NCBI RefSeq assembly: GCF_900096895.1
Contig: NZ_FMYO01000001.1
Coordinates: forward strand, 310,001 to 374,000
Direction: 5' to 3'
DNA length: 64,000 nucleotides
From: Acinetobacter kookii
Lineage (GTDB): Bacteria; Pseudomonadota; Gammaproteobacteria; Pseudomonadales; Moraxellaceae
The position numbers were made by a program, and so were the translations under genes. Below the pieces are notes generated by a model. That model did no database searches and was not told the origin of the DNA. It was given only the letters and a program-made list of their open reading frames with translations. Positions 54,469 through 64,000 of the stretch are shown piece after piece; positions within the stretch are counted from its first letter, which is position 1, and the number at the start of each line of letters is the position of its first letter.

Positions 54469-56358
54469 TCAGACAATCATTAAACTGTTTTTCTTCTGCA
54501 TCAACTCGACAATTTCATCGGTTTCAAAACCAAAACGCCAATACAGCAGCTGCAGAACATCAAGCTCGTCCTGGGTAATAATCCGGTCATTCCACAAACA
54601 TAACTCGGCAACCCCTAAAATACTTAAACGGTCACGAAGCAGCAAACCTGCAATATCATTTAATATTTCTGCCAGATCAATCGGCTCATCCGAAATTTCG
54701 GCATACATTTCCAGTTCCTGTACCGTCAATACCCGGTGGAGAATTTTTTTCCGCACATCGAGCTGATTCTGGCTATTAATCTGTTGTACATGCAACAAAG
54801 CATCAATCAGGCGTACGATCTGCGGCTTGACATCTTCCAGTGAAGTCGGGGTATGCAATGGCAGCAGATTTAATTCAAATTTCACACACTCCAGCAATAA
54901 AGCATCCAGCAGACCAATTTCCCCATCTTCCTGAATAATTCGCGCCAGTTTCATTAAAAACTGGCGTGCAATGGTCGCAGGCATCGTGCCGATATTTTTA
55001 CAGGCTTCGTAAAAGATGGAGATATGCACCCGACCATCCAGATGCAGCAATGAATCGACAATGGCGCGACTGACTTCTGCCTCGGCAGGAATAAATTCAC
55101 GGTATTGGCGAATCATTAAAATCGCCACCATCACCTCGCGTGAACCGGTTGCAGTCTGCAATGCCCGCTGGATCAGTTCAGGACGTTGCATGTTGTCGCG
55201 AATTTCTGGTTTTAAGGGCTTGATGGCATCATTAATCGCAAAACTGATTGGTGATAAACGCAGCAATGGCAACGGCTGTGGTGAACTCCACGGCGTATAG
55301 ACTTCACTGTTCAGCTCATCAAGCGAACGAAACAGACTGAATAGTGGCTGATTACGCAATTTTTTTAAATTTTCAAGCTGCAAATCCTGCACCAGACCAG
55401 GGTTCAATTCATAAATACGCTGTTCGATGCTGGGATGAATATTCATCCAGTTTTGTGGACTTAAAGAGTTGGCAAAACACATGTGCGAAATGGATTCGGC
55501 ATATTCACTGTGAATTTGCGAACCTGAATGATGGACATAAATTCTGAGTAAAGTTTGCACATTGGCATCGTTTTGAATCAGGCGCCTGGTTTTCTGGTCA
55601 TTTTTAAAGGTCCGGCTACCCAGCGAAATATATTTAATCAGACGGGTAATCAACACCCCCAGGCTTCCAATCAGCCAGATTATTCCTCCCAGGGCCACGA
55701 AAGAAGTGGCAAATTTATGTGTATGTGCCTGACCATGCTTGGTAAAACCCAGTTTGGCAATTTTACTGCCCCACTGGCTTAAAGTGGTCAGACTACTGTA
55801 GAGAATTTTTAAGCGTGTGTTTTCAGCGGTTTCACCAGACAGAATTTTATTAAACTCATGACTGAGCAAACCATAAAGTTCCAATTCATCCAGATTCTGT
55901 AAAGCGCCCCAAGTCAAAATAATCACAATATCGCGCGGATAAAACCCTGCGGTCAGTGCATTCACGCCAACCTCATCGGGAAGCACATAGATTGCCGGTG
56001 CCTCAATTAAAAAAGTATCCGCCAGTTGTTCAGTAATTTTAAGGGCAATGCTTTCTTCAGGAATACTTTCGATAAGACTTAAGCGGCGAGCCCCCATCTG
56101 TTTTGCCAGTGAGTGTCCGCCTGAACGAAAGACATAAAACTCATACAATACAGAAATAGCCATTACGCTCAGCAAAAGCACAATCAGATAAGGGCTCAGT
56201 ACATGCCAGAAGATGGATTGAGTCTGGTCAAAATAGAAAACGTTCAATCCGACAATAGTATTTAAAATAAATAACGAAAGCAGCACCGCAAGCAGACAAA
56301 TACTTGCAGACCAAACCATATTTTTATTTTTTATGAACAAATAACCCGCACTTTTCAA
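54469..56358 (-). CDS. M48-like membrane protein with altered zinc motif
   Basis: 629 aa. Two N-terminal membrane helices, an M48/HtpX-like region (APAIYVLPDEVGVNALTAGFYPRDIVIILTWGAL, then LLSHEFNKILSGE), a further helix pair around residue 220, and a ~350-aa helical C-terminus. Zinc motif HExxH reads His167-Glu-Phe-Asn-Lys171, losing the second His, so classical protease activity is unlikely. TTG start at 56358 is supported by AGGAAA with 6-base spacing; the next ATG (56319) has none. Confidence 0.72.
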   Translation of the reverse strand: MKSAGYLFIKNKNMVWSASICLLAVLLSLFILNTIVGLNVFYFDQTQSIFWHVLSPYLIVLLLSVMAISVLYEFYVFRSGGHSLAKQMGARRLSLIESIPEESIALKITEQLADTFLIEAPAIYVLPDEVGVNALTAGFYPRDIVIILTWGALQNLDELELYGLLSHEFNKILSGETAENTRLKILYSSLTTLSQWGSKIAKLGFTKHGQAHTHKFATSFVALGGIIWLIGSLGVLITRLIKYISLGSRTFKNDQKTRRLIQNDANVQTLLRIYVHHSGSQIHSEYAESISHMCFANSLSPQNWMNIHPSIEQRIYELNPGLVQDLQLENLKKLRNQPLFSLFRSLDELNSEVYTPWSSPQPLPLLRLSPISFAINDAIKPLKPEIRDNMQRPELIQRALQTATGSREVMVAILMIRQYREFIPAEAEVSRAIVDSLLHLDGRVHISIFYEACKNIGTMPATIARQFLMKLARIIQEDGEIGLLDALLLECVKFELNLLPLHTPTSLEDVKPQIVRLIDALLHVQQINSQNQLDVRKKILHRVLTVQELEMYAEISDEPIDLAEILNDIAGLLLRDRLSILGVAELCLWNDRIITQDELDVLQLLYWRFGFETDEIVELMQKKNSLMIV

Positions 56359-56404
56359 TGTAAATTTCCTGTATTACATTGTATTTATTCACACATCATA
56401 AATT

Positions 56405-56429
56405 AAAAAAGCGGGAATTTCCCGCTTTT
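56405..56429 (-). terminator. Terminator of the purF operon end
   Basis: AAGCGGGAAA/TTTCCCGCTT hairpin, T-run on the minus strand, 20 bp after the purF stop. Confidence 0.88.
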
Positions 56430-56448
56430 CATGGTATGCCAGAAGAAT

Positions 56449-57987
56449 TTATTCTTCTTTCACACCAGTCAAGTCTACTGATGCTGCATCAATATTGACA
56501 TCAATATAACCATCTTGAGCCTTTTTAGCAGAGTCGTTACGCTTGCTTTCCAGTTCATCCAGATAAGCTTCATCGATACCGCCCGCTACATACACACCAT
56601 CAAACACCGAACAGTCAAATTCCTGTAATGCCGGTACCTTGTTAGTACGAACTGCACCTTTTAGATCTTCCAGATCCTGGAAAATCAAACGGTCTGCACC
56701 AATAATTTCACGGATTTCCTCAACACTGCGGTTCGATGCAATCAGTTCCGCTTTTGCTGGCATATCAATACCGTACACGTTTGGATATTTCACCATCGGT
56801 GCAGCCGAAGCAAAGAATACTTTTTTCGCACCCGAATCGCGAGCCATTTGAATGATTTCGTTACAGGTGGTACCACGTACAATCGAGTCATCTACCAGTA
56901 AAACGTTTTTGCCTTTGAACTCCAGTTCAACCGGGTTGAGCTTTTGACGTACTGATTTCTCGCGTTGTTTCTGGCCAGGCATAATGAAGGTACGCCCGAT
57001 ATAACGGTTTTTCACAAAGCCTTCACGGAATTTAACACCCAAAGTATTTGCAAGCTCTAAAGCTGAAGTACGTGAAGTATCTGGAATTGGAATCACCACG
57101 TCGATGTCGTGCTCATCTCCCCATTCACGGATGATTTTGCTGGCAAGCTTTTCACCCATTTTTAAACGTGCTTTATACACTGAAATGCCGTCAATAATGG
57201 CATCTGGACGTGCAAAATACACATATTCAAAGATACAAGGACGATATTCAGGATTAACCGCACATTGCTTGCTAAACAACTCACCCTTCGAGGTAATGAA
57301 AATGGCTTCGCCTGGCTCGATATCACGTTCAACCCTAAAGCCTAGAGCGGTAATCGCCACAGACTCGGAAGCAATGATATATTCAGTGCCGTTTTCAGTT
57401 TCACGCGAACCATAAATCAGTGGACGAATACCATTTGGATCACGGAAACCCACCAGACCATGTCCGGTAATCATGGCAACCACACCATAAGCACCTTTGC
57501 AGCGCTCGTGTACACGTGACACCGCATTAAAGATATCTTCCGGTGTTGGATTCAATTTGCCACTTTTCTGCATTTCATGGGCAAAAACGTTCAACAATAC
57601 TTCAGAATCCGAATCGGTATTCATATGACGAAGATCTGTTTTAAACAAATCTTCATGAATTTCTTCAGCATTGGTCAAGTTACCGTTATGCGCCAAGGTA
57701 ATCCCGTAAGGCGAGTTCACGTAAAATGGCTGTGCCTCTGCACTGCTTGAAGAACCCGCTGTCGGATAACGCACATGACCAATACCGTAATTGCCTAGCA
57801 GTGCACGCATGTGACGCGTATGGAAGACATCTCGTACCATACCGTTGTCTTTACGCAGGAATAGCCGCCCGTTATGACAGGTTACTATTCCGGCTGCATC
57901 CTGACCACGATGCTGTAACATCGTCAATGCATCAAACAACATTTGGTTAACGGGTGACTTACCAGCTATACCAACTACTCCACACAT
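56449..57987 (-). CDS. purF: Amidophosphoribosyltransferase
   Basis: 512 aa; first step of purine synthesis (PRPP plus glutamine to phosphoribosylamine). N-terminal glutaminase with nucleophile Cys2 (MCGVVGIAG), [21 protein letters not shown]-terminal phosphoribosyltransferase with the PRPP loop [13 protein letters not shown]. Follows cvpA, as in E. coli. Confidence 0.97.
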   Translation of the reverse strand: MCGVVGIAGKSPVNQMLFDALTMLQHRGQDAAGIVTCHNGRLFLRKDNGMVRDVFHTRHMRALLGNYGIGHVRYPTAGSSSSAEAQPFYVNSPYGITLAHNGNLTNAEEIHEDLFKTDLRHMNTDSDSEVLLNVFAHEMQKSGKLNPTPEDIFNAVSRVHERCKGAYGVVAMITGHGLVGFRDPNGIRPLIYGSRETENGTEYIIASESVAITALGFRVERDIEPGEAIFITSKGELFSKQCAVNPEYRPCIFEYVYFARPDAIIDGISVYKARLKMGEKLASKIIREWGDEHDIDVVIPIPDTSRTSALELANTLGVKFREGFVKNRYIGRTFIMPGQKQREKSVRQKLNPVELEFKGKNVLLVDDSIVRGTTCNEIIQMARDSGAKKVFFASAAPMVKYPNVYGIDMPAKAELIASNRSVEEIREIIGADRLIFQDLEDLKGAVRTNKVPALQEFDCSVFDGVYVAGGIDEAYLDELESKRNDSAKKAQDGYIDVNIDAASVDLTGVKEE

Positions 57988-58011
57988 AGCAACCTCGCAA
58001 ACAAGCTAGGA

Positions 58012-58596
58012 TTAATAAAAAGGATTATTTGTTGATTCGCCTGTACGCACTGCATGTTTCTGCGTTTTTTCAGACGATGTGTCGGAAGATGACGCTGCAT
58101 CTTCAGACTTGATATGAGAAAGTGCCCCTTGCGCTGCTTCTTTAGAAAGTTCGGTCGCCCAGGGTGCATACGGAATAAGGAGTTGTACAAATTTAGACTG
58201 TTTCCAGTGCGGAGAACTTTCCACCCAGGGGCCCAGGCCCTGCATGGTGATGAGTACAATCAATAAACCTTTTAAAGAGCCAAAAGCGCCACCCGCCAAA
58301 CGGTTTAACGGGCCGAGTTTCAGGCTTTTTAATATCTTGTTGAGTAAGGCAGTAATAATCCAGGTTAAAACCACCATCAGCAATACAATAAATGCAAAAG
58401 CTGCTATTTTTTGTACTACCGGATCTCCACTGAGTGAGACCATCGAAGGTGCCAGGATGGTTGCGTATTTTGCACCGACTATGAGTGCAAAAACCCATCC
58501 TACCAAGTTCGCAAAGGCTGAAACCAATCCTTGTCGCAAACCGTTGAGCCCTCCAATGAGCAAAATAATCAGTATGAAGATATCCAGCGTATTCAT
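58012..58596 (-). CDS. cvpA: CvpA family membrane protein
   Basis: 194 aa, four membrane helices, family segments [25 protein letters not shown] and [17 protein letters not shown], with a polar Ser-rich tail. Required for colicin V production and envelope stress tolerance in enterobacteria; molecular role unclear. Start overlaps the pyrD stop as ATGA. Confidence 0.9.
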   Translation of the reverse strand: MNTLDIFILIILLIGGLNGLRQGLVSAFANLVGWVFALIVGAKYATILAPSMVSLSGDPVVQKIAAFAFIVLLMVVLTWIITALLNKILKSLKLGPLNRLAGGAFGSLKGLLIVLITMQGLGPWVESSPHWKQSKFVQLLIPYAPWATELSKEAAQGALSHIKSEDAASSSDTSSEKTQKHAVRTGESTNNPFY

Positions 58597-59603
58597 GGCG
58601 TGTTTAAAGCATCAATACAGTCTTTAATCAGGGCTGGACCTGTATATATGAGGCCACTATAAATTTGTACAAGGCTGGCACCTGCCTGCTGTTTCGCAAC
58701 GGCCTGTTCGCCAGACAAAATCCCGCCTACCCCGATCAATGGAATCTGACCTTGTAATACTTTAGCAAAAGCGGCAAGACAAGCGGTACTTTTTTCAAAT
58801 ACAGGAGCGCCAGACAAGCCACCCGCTTCATTGCCATATTTCAGGTTTTCCACCCCTTCACGAGACAAGGTGGTATTGGTCACAATCAAACCATCAATTT
58901 TAAACTGGATTAACTGTTTGGCAATGAACTGAATATCTTCATTGGTCAGATCCGGCGCAACTTTCAGCACCAGAGGCACATAATGCTGATGCTCTTCCGC
59001 CAGTTCAAGCTGACGCTTTTTCAAGGTTTGCAGCAACTCGGTCAAGGCATCGCCGCTTTGCAGGCTGCGCAAATTTTTGGTATTCGGCGATGAAATATTA
59101 ACCGTGATATAGGAAGCGTAGTTATATACTTTTTCCAGGCAAATCAGATAATCATCAACGGCATTCTCAACGGGAGTATCGGCATTTTTACCAATATTAA
59201 TACCCAAAATGCCCTTGAATTTTGCTGCCTTGACATTTTCAATCAGCTTGTCTACCCCGTCATTATTAAAGCCCATACGGTTAATAATGGCCTTGGCTTC
59301 AGGCAAGCGGAATAAACGGGGATGCGGATTGCCCGATTGGGGACGTGGTGTAATGGTTCCAATTTCAATAAAACCAAATCCCAGTCCAGCCAGGGCATCA
59401 ATATAAGCGCCATTTTTGTCTAAACCGGCCGCCAAACCTACCGGATTGGGAAATTCAATTCCCATACAGGTCACAGGTTTAGACGCTACGTTTTGACGCA
59501 TCATGCCCATGCGATGAGCTGATTTCAATAACGATAGTGTGAGCTCATGTGCACGCTCCGGTGCTAAAGAAAACAACAAAGGGCGGGCAAGAGAATACAA
59601 CAT
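58593..59603 (-). CDS. pyrD: Dihydroorotate dehydrogenase (quinone), class 2
   Basis: 336-aa membrane-associated flavoprotein of pyrimidine synthesis. N-terminal amphipathic helix [32 protein letters not shown]; catalytic Ser region [16 protein letters not shown] phosphate segment [10 protein letters not shown]. Heads a coupled pyrD-cvpA-purF operon joining pyrimidine and purine genes. Confidence 0.96.
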   Translation of the reverse strand: MLYSLARPLLFSLAPERAHELTLSLLKSAHRMGMMRQNVASKPVTCMGIEFPNPVGLAAGLDKNGAYIDALAGLGFGFIEIGTITPRPQSGNPHPRLFRLPEAKAIINRMGFNNDGVDKLIENVKAAKFKGILGINIGKNADTPVENAVDDYLICLEKVYNYASYITVNISSPNTKNLRSLQSGDALTELLQTLKKRQLELAEEHQHYVPLVLKVAPDLTNEDIQFIAKQLIQFKIDGLIVTNTTLSREGVENLKYGNEAGGLSGAPVFEKSTACLAAFAKVLQGQIPLIGVGGILSGEQAVAKQQAGASLVQIYSGLIYTGPALIKDCIDALNTP

Positions 59604-59693
59604 ATCTATAAAAGTCTACTGCTTTTTAAGTCGCCATATTATAGGCATAGCCCGGAGAAAACACCATGCTTAGCAGATCTTTATTTTTACCCT

Positions 59694-60173
59694 TTATTGC
59701 ACTGTCGCTGTTAATTTAATCTGTCCCGCCTCGGAAATTAATTCTATTTTCTCAAGACTTAGACCCATCTGCGCCAATTGGGTTAAAAAATTTGCCAAAA
59801 TGGCATAATTTTCATGTGCCGCGACAATCTGGATTTGCTCGCCTGTTTGTTGGGATGCCACAGACAATCCCTGCTGCTGGGCAACGCGCTGGACTTTATC
59901 TGCCGCACTTAACTGCACATCATCTGCAGCTTTCATGGTCACTGCATTGCTTTGCATCCACACGATCATGTCTTTAAAGTCATTGACCCGATTCTGCTGT
60001 TTATTCGCAGCGGCATGCATATACCAAAGGGCTGAACCAATAGCCGCAACCAGCACAAAAATCGTGGTAAAGATCACCAGATAACGTTCACGTTGCGACA
60101 GCTGATCCAGATAATCCGTGACTCGCTCAATGAATTGGTCAATCGAGTTTTGCAGTTTTTCTGATGTATTCAT
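59694..60173 (-). CDS. gspM: Type II secretion protein GspM
   Basis: 159-aa inner-membrane platform protein: short cytoplasmic start with RERYLVIFTTIFVLVAAIGSALWYM helix, then a periplasmic ferredoxin-like domain (AQMGLSLEKIELISEAGQIKLTATVQ). Coupled to gspL by TAATG. Other gsp genes are not in the window, as expected for the scattered T2SS of Acinetobacter. Confidence 0.87.
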   Translation of the reverse strand: MNTSEKLQNSIDQFIERVTDYLDQLSQRERYLVIFTTIFVLVAAIGSALWYMHAAANKQQNRVNDFKDMIVWMQSNAVTMKAADDVQLSAADKVQRVAQQQGLSVASQQTGEQIQIVAAHENYAILANFLTQLAQMGLSLEKIELISEAGQIKLTATVQ

Positions 60174-61312
60174 TATTGTATTTTCACCAATCCAATTGCA
60201 CCTGCACCATTGGGCTGAATATTGCCTAATTCTGCCTTAAAGCCTTGCTGATTGAGCTGCTGGGTCAAGTTTTGCAAAGCAGTCGCAGAGTTGGCTTTCA
60301 ATTCCATATTTAAAATAGAAGCATCATAATTGATCCGATTAGCCACAATCTGATTTTGCATCAGTACCGGACCAATCCGGCTCAGTAACTGTAAAGCTTG
60401 AGTGTTGGCACTTTTATTCAAGCGTACATGACTTTCAAACTGGCTTTTTAAATTCTGCTCGGTCACACGGCTGCTCTGACCAAACCAGTACTTATACTGA
60501 TCAATGGCTTGTAATGCAGTCTGATCCGCCACCTTTTTATATTTATACCAGCGTGTTGCGTCATAGCCAAACTGGACCACAACAGCAGCAACCAAGACCG
60601 CAGCACAGGCTTTCCAATAGCCCGATATACCCTGACTGTTTTTAGCTTTAGGCAAAATATTAAAAGGATGATGTTGCGCTTTTTTTAATACCGGCACTTC
60701 ATAATGAAAAGATTCAATCCGTTCATGCGTCACCATGGCTTCAAGGCTTTGCATTTGTTCAGCAGTAAAATTGCTGATTTTATAAGATTGCCCCGGAGTC
60801 TGATAATCTAAAAAAAGTGCCAGATCATCTACCGAATTGCCCATAAATTCGCTTTCACGGACCAGCAAGCGTCCTGACAGATTCGCAATGATGGTTTGCC
60901 CCACCTCTGGAACCGGTAAAATAAGAAAATCCGGTAATAAGGAAACAACTTTGACCGGGATTAAGTTCAAGGCATGCTGTAAGGTTTCAACAGTGCTATT
61001 GGCTACACCTAAAATGATCAATTGATCTGGATGTTGAAAATGATGCAATATTTTCATTGAATCGATGGGCAAAACCACAAATTCTTCTAATAAATATTTG
61101 ACCCCATCCGCACCCAATTTCTTGTATTGGGGCCTGGATAGACTTTGTTGCAGCATTTGTACATCGCGACTGGGAAAAAATACAATCGCTTCCTGTCCAT
61201 GATAGCCTTGAATATCTTGAATTAATTGTTCAAGACTAGAGGCCTGAGACCAGCTCTCTCCAGTCGACCATTGCCAAACCCCATTGGCTTCAGGCATCCA
61301 TAAATACAACAT
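60173..61312 (-). CDS. gspL: Type II secretion protein GspL
   Basis: 379 aa. Cytoplasmic actin-like domain (about 1-235) that docks the GspE ATPase, one membrane helix (YWKACAAVLVAAVVVQFGY), and a periplasmic domain that pairs with GspM. VKYLLEEFVVLPIDSMKILHH is typical of GspL. Confidence 0.88.
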   Translation of the reverse strand: MLYLWMPEANGVWQWSTGESWSQASSLEQLIQDIQGYHGQEAIVFFPSRDVQMLQQSLSRPQYKKLGADGVKYLLEEFVVLPIDSMKILHHFQHPDQLIILGVANSTVETLQHALNLIPVKVVSLLPDFLILPVPEVGQTIIANLSGRLLVRESEFMGNSVDDLALFLDYQTPGQSYKISNFTAEQMQSLEAMVTHERIESFHYEVPVLKKAQHHPFNILPKAKNSQGISGYWKACAAVLVAAVVVQFGYDATRWYKYKKVADQTALQAIDQYKYWFGQSSRVTEQNLKSQFESHVRLNKSANTQALQLLSRIGPVLMQNQIVANRINYDASILNMELKANSATALQNLTQQLNQQGFKAELGNIQPNGAGAIGLVKIQ

Positions 61313-61342
61313 TAATGTTTTTCTGCCGTTTTAATTAATATT

Positions 61343-61798
61343 TTATGCGTTTGGAATAAAACTTTTTAACTGTGTTGATAAACCAGTTGCAATCACTGCC
61401 TGTTCATATATCCGCGCTTCAGCCAGAGCATACGGATGAAAAGGTTCTGCTGTCAACAATGCTGCAATATGCGCCACCACATTCATATGGCACACAACCA
61501 CAATAGACTCATAAGGAAGCTGTGACAGCCAGTCCACTGCCAATTTTGCATCATCATCCGGCTTAATCTTATTGCATACCAGCACGGGTACATCACGAAA
61601 ATAATGTTGCAAATGTGCCAGGGTTTCCTGCGCACGCAATAAAGGACTCACCACAAAGGCATCAGGCCGGATGATATCCTTTAAATATTCTGCGGTAAGT
61701 TGGGCCTGCGTATGTCCACGCTCGGTCAAAGGACGCTTGTCATCATTGCCATGCACCGCAGGAGCGGCTTCACCATGACGGACTAAGGTAAGTTGCAT
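61343..61798 (-). CDS. sixA: Phosphohistidine phosphatase SixA
   Basis: 151-aa histidine phosphatase superfamily: catalytic LVRHGEA, TERGHTQAQLTAEYL, VSPLLRAQETL, and VVVCHMNVVAHI. In E. coli SixA dephosphorylates phosphohistidine in the nitrogen PTS. Between gspL and gpsA on the same strand. Confidence 0.88.
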   Translation of the reverse strand: MQLTLVRHGEAAPAVHGNDDKRPLTERGHTQAQLTAEYLKDIIRPDAFVVSPLLRAQETLAHLQHYFRDVPVLVCNKIKPDDDAKLAVDWLSQLPYESIVVVCHMNVVAHIAALLTAEPFHPYALAEARIYEQAVIATGLSTQLKSFIPNA

Positions 61799-61869
61799 AA
61801 AAATTCCTTATTTTCAAATATGCAGCAATTATAACCAAGCTTTATGAACGCAATAAGATGATTTAAAAA

Positions 61870-62943
61870 TTACACTTCATTATGAGGTAAAACAAACTCC
61901 ACATCACTACGGTGGCCATTTTTCATGAGTGAAAGTGCAATGCTTAAAGGTGGCGCACCTTCAAAAATCACATCATATAAAGCACTGGTAATTGGCATAT
62001 ACACACCCAATTCTTCCGAACGGCTGCGCACCTGCACAATGGTATTGATCCCTTCCGCAGTTTGACCCAATTCTTGAGTGGCCTGTTCCAGGGTCTTACC
62101 TGAACCCAAGGCAAAACCCACCTGATAGTTACGGCTGAGCGGACTATTACAGGTAGCAAACAAGTCACCTACACCAGACAATCCCAGGAATGTCAGCGGG
62201 TTTGCACCCAGTTTCACTGCAAAACGGCTCATTTCTGCCAGTGCACGGGTCAGAATCATGCTCTTGGTGTTTTCACCCACCTTATAAGCAGCAGCCATGC
62301 CCATGGCAACCGCATAGATATTTTTTAAAGCTCCACCCAGTTCCACACCATGCACATCATCGCTACCAAAAACCCGGAACAATGCACTATGCAGCGCTTG
62401 CTGTACGGCATAACGTACCAGTTCAGATTGACTGGCAATCACCGTTCCTGCAGGTTGCCCGGCCATAATTTCCTTGGCCAGATTCGGCCCGGAAAGCACA
62501 CCATAGGGAACCTGAGGCAATTCTTCACGAATAATATCGCTCATGAAATGGAAAGTTTTCGCCTCAATGCCTTTGGTTAGAGAAATGACGGCCTGCGAGC
62601 TGATAAAAGGCTTGATTTGTTTCAGTACATCTCGAAAAGAATGGCTAGGAATAGCCACCAGAATAATGTCACGATTACAGACAGCCGTTTCTAAATCCGA
62701 TACCGCCTTTAAACCCGGCTCCAAAACAAAATCGGGTAAATAGCGTTTATTGATATGGGTCTGATTAATTTCTGCTGCTGCTGCCTCATCACGAATCCAG
62801 ATCATGGTGTCACAACCATTGCGTACAGCAGTATTGGCCATTGCCGTACCGAAACTGCCACCACCCAACACGGTTACACGCAAGGCCGTTTTTTGATCAA
62901 TTGCAACCGGTTCAACAAGATCTGAAAATTTCAACTCTGACAT
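61870..62943 (-). CDS. gpsA: Glycerol-3-phosphate dehydrogenase [NAD(P)+]
   Basis: 357 aa; makes sn-glycerol-3-phosphate for phospholipid synthesis. VTVLGGGSFGTAMANTA nucleotide site, SLTKGIEAKTF, LSGPNLAKEI, catalytic Lys region GALKNIYAVAMGMA, and GVGDLFATCNSPLSRNY. Confidence 0.96.
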   Translation of the reverse strand: MSELKFSDLVEPVAIDQKTALRVTVLGGGSFGTAMANTAVRNGCDTMIWIRDEAAAAEINQTHINKRYLPDFVLEPGLKAVSDLETAVCNRDIILVAIPSHSFRDVLKQIKPFISSQAVISLTKGIEAKTFHFMSDIIREELPQVPYGVLSGPNLAKEIMAGQPAGTVIASQSELVRYAVQQALHSALFRVFGSDDVHGVELGGALKNIYAVAMGMAAAYKVGENTKSMILTRALAEMSRFAVKLGANPLTFLGLSGVGDLFATCNSPLSRNYQVGFALGSGKTLEQATQELGQTAEGINTIVQVRSRSEELGVYMPITSALYDVIFEGAPPLSIALSLMKNGHRSDVEFVLPHNEV

Positions 62944-62976
62944 TATTTTTATATCTCAACTTATGATTCAATACAG

Positions 62977-63552
62977 TTACTTATTCCAATAACTGACATA
63001 GTTTTGTGTATCCACTGCTGTACGCGCTGGAATCGCTTTCGCTGCGGTTCCAATATAAATAATTCCAGAAATTAAATCATCTTCTGACAGCCCCAAGATT
63101 CGTTTAAACAATGGCGACTCAACCACTGCCCCGCTACGCCACATGGTTGAAAAGCCCTGCACTTGCAAAGACAACAAGAAGTTTTCAATTGCTGCGCCTG
63201 AACTTAAGGTCTGTTCAAAATTAGGCACTTTCGGATGGGGCTGAAATTGGGTTAAGGCCAAAACCAGTAATGGTGCACGAAATGGATGATTTTTTACCCG
63301 ATCCAATTGAACAGGATCAGTTTCACCTAAATCCGCCAAAGCTCTGGAAAGCAACTCCCCAAAAGCTTCACGCTGATCACTCGGAATAACAACAAAACGG
63401 GTGGGCTTTAACCGATGATGGTCCGGCGCAGTCAAAGCCGCCTGAAAGGCTTTCTCCAGTTGCTCTGCATTCGGAGCAGGCTCAACCAAATGCCCAATCG
63501 ACTGACGCTGATGAATATTCTGATGAACCGTATCTACCGCTGAATCCGTCAT
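62977..63552 (-). CDS. Nitroreductase family protein (YdjA-like)
   Basis: 191 aa, FMN-dependent small nitroreductase. HQRQSIGHLVEPAPN, AALTAPDHHRLKPTRFVVI (FMN-binding), SGAAIENFLLSLQVQGFSTMWRSG and GIIYIG. The compact size and pattern resemble YdjA. Start at 63552; codons upstream to 63597 look non-coding. Confidence 0.85.
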   Translation of the reverse strand: MTDSAVDTVHQNIHQRQSIGHLVEPAPNAEQLEKAFQAALTAPDHHRLKPTRFVVIPSDQREAFGELLSRALADLGETDPVQLDRVKNHPFRAPLLVLALTQFQPHPKVPNFEQTLSSGAAIENFLLSLQVQGFSTMWRSGAVVESPLFKRILGLSEDDLISGIIYIGTAAKAIPARTAVDTQNYVSYWNK

Positions 63553-63780
63553 TGACTTTGATATCTGTTTACTAAAATATTTCACCAAGATTAGCATAAT
63601 CTTGTTCCGTTACTCTAGAGCGTTAAGTGAATGTCTACTCCACAATGGCCGACTGAACTAAGCTTCAGTCACAGAGAGTTCATATAAAGCTGCATATTTC
63701 ATACAAGCCCTTCAAAAATCATTCAAAAAATCATGTTCAAATAGCTTAAATTCTCTTTAAAACAATCCAGGGGGAAAAAG

Positions 63781-64000
63781 ATGAAACACGTCTTTGCACT
63801 CGCTTCAACAGTTGCCGTTGCTCTCGCCTTAACTGCCTGTGCATCCAATCCGACCACATCTTTAGCGATTCAAAAAGAAAATAATCAATATGAAGTGACG
63901 GGAATTGGTAAAAGCAGTTTAATTTCTAAAAATAACGCGATTACTGCAGCAAATAATGCCTGTGGTAAAAAAGCCACCCCTGTCATCGTGAATGAAAAAA
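63781..64000 (+). CDS. Lipoprotein, truncated by window end
   Basis: N-terminal 73 residues of a lipoprotein: signal MKHVFALASTVAVALA and lipobox LTAC, then polar sequence including YEVTGIGKSSLISKNNAITAANNAC. AGGGGGAAAAAG precedes the ATG. Continues past the window; family not recognised. Confidence 0.75.
   Translation, partial: MKHVFALASTVAVALALTACASNPTTSLAIQKENNQYEVTGIGKSSLISKNNAITAANNACGKKATPVIVNEK

Noticed and set aside
59694..61312. gspM-gspL as a fragment of a deleted T2SS cluster
   Set aside because: Acinetobacter T2SS genes are normally dispersed, so the isolated pair needs no deletion.

Overview
The window reads as a chromosomal segment of an Acinetobacter-like gammaproteobacterium (Moraxellaceae). 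Support: moderate to low GC with A/T-rich spacers, an isolated gspL-gspM pair, a PilE-FimT-PilV-PilW-PilX minor pilin operon, DUF1615 and DUF3144 genes, orphan YeeE/YedE and PAAR genes, and a DesT/DesB-type desaturase locus. Almost all genes are housekeeping or family-level recognisable. I see no prophage, CRISPR array or complete insertion sequence.

Layout. 1-4.4 kb: DUF1653, ahpF (peroxide defence), a small Ala-rich lipoprotein and a YeeE-type sulfur transporter. 4.4-9.1 kb: a lipoprotein, the TIGR03915/TIGR03916 radical-SAM DNA-metabolism pair and a nitronate monooxygenase, bracketed by two inverted copies of a ~305 bp non-coding mobile element, each sitting inside the loop of a bidirectional terminator. 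9-13 kb: glycine-zipper protein, dusB, DUF1615 lipoprotein and HAD phosphatase. 13-17.1 kb: minor pilin operon with enlarged PilX and PilW and no PilY1. 17.6-20.7 kb: desaturase, ferredoxin reductase and divergent TetR regulator. 20.7-30.2 kb: hydrolase, orphan PAAR, rapA, RluA-type synthase, a degenerate isochorismatase/carrier protein, an A/T-rich orphan, a GlcG/HbpS protein, hemL and thiE. 30.8-42.7 kb: Mpo1-like protein, tandem CYTH/CHAD paralogues, DUF3144, a frameshifted amidohydrolase, M16 peptidase, PhzF, gloB and small orphans. 42.8-43.3 kb: four tRNAs (Leu, Leu, Trp, Leu). 43.4-48.3 kb: kinase-like gene overlapping a patatin lipase, DUF815 ATPase, a decayed gene and a GGDEF cyclase. 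48.4-64 kb: tsaD divergent from rpsU-yqeY, GFA protein, M48/TPR protease, ghrB with a holD candidate, an M48 homologue with a broken zinc motif, purF-cvpA-pyrD, gspM-gspL, sixA, gpsA, a nitroreductase and a truncated lipoprotein gene.

Most distinctive signal. Two copies (4478-4783 and 8738-9040) of one short element have matching ~18 bp inverted ends and 11-12 bp flanking direct repeats. Removing each element with one repeat regenerates a terminator hairpin between convergent genes. Each element carries an inward-reading terminator-like hairpin at both ends, and one hairpin shows a compensatory base-pair change between the copies. This looks like a non-autonomous mobile element that targets terminators and supplies replacement terminators. 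Secondary points of interest are the modified PilW/PilX tip proteins, a carrier-protein fusion lacking isochorismatase catalytic residues, a CYTH/CHAD duplication with a degraded CHAD half, and an M48 homologue with HEFNK in place of HExxH.
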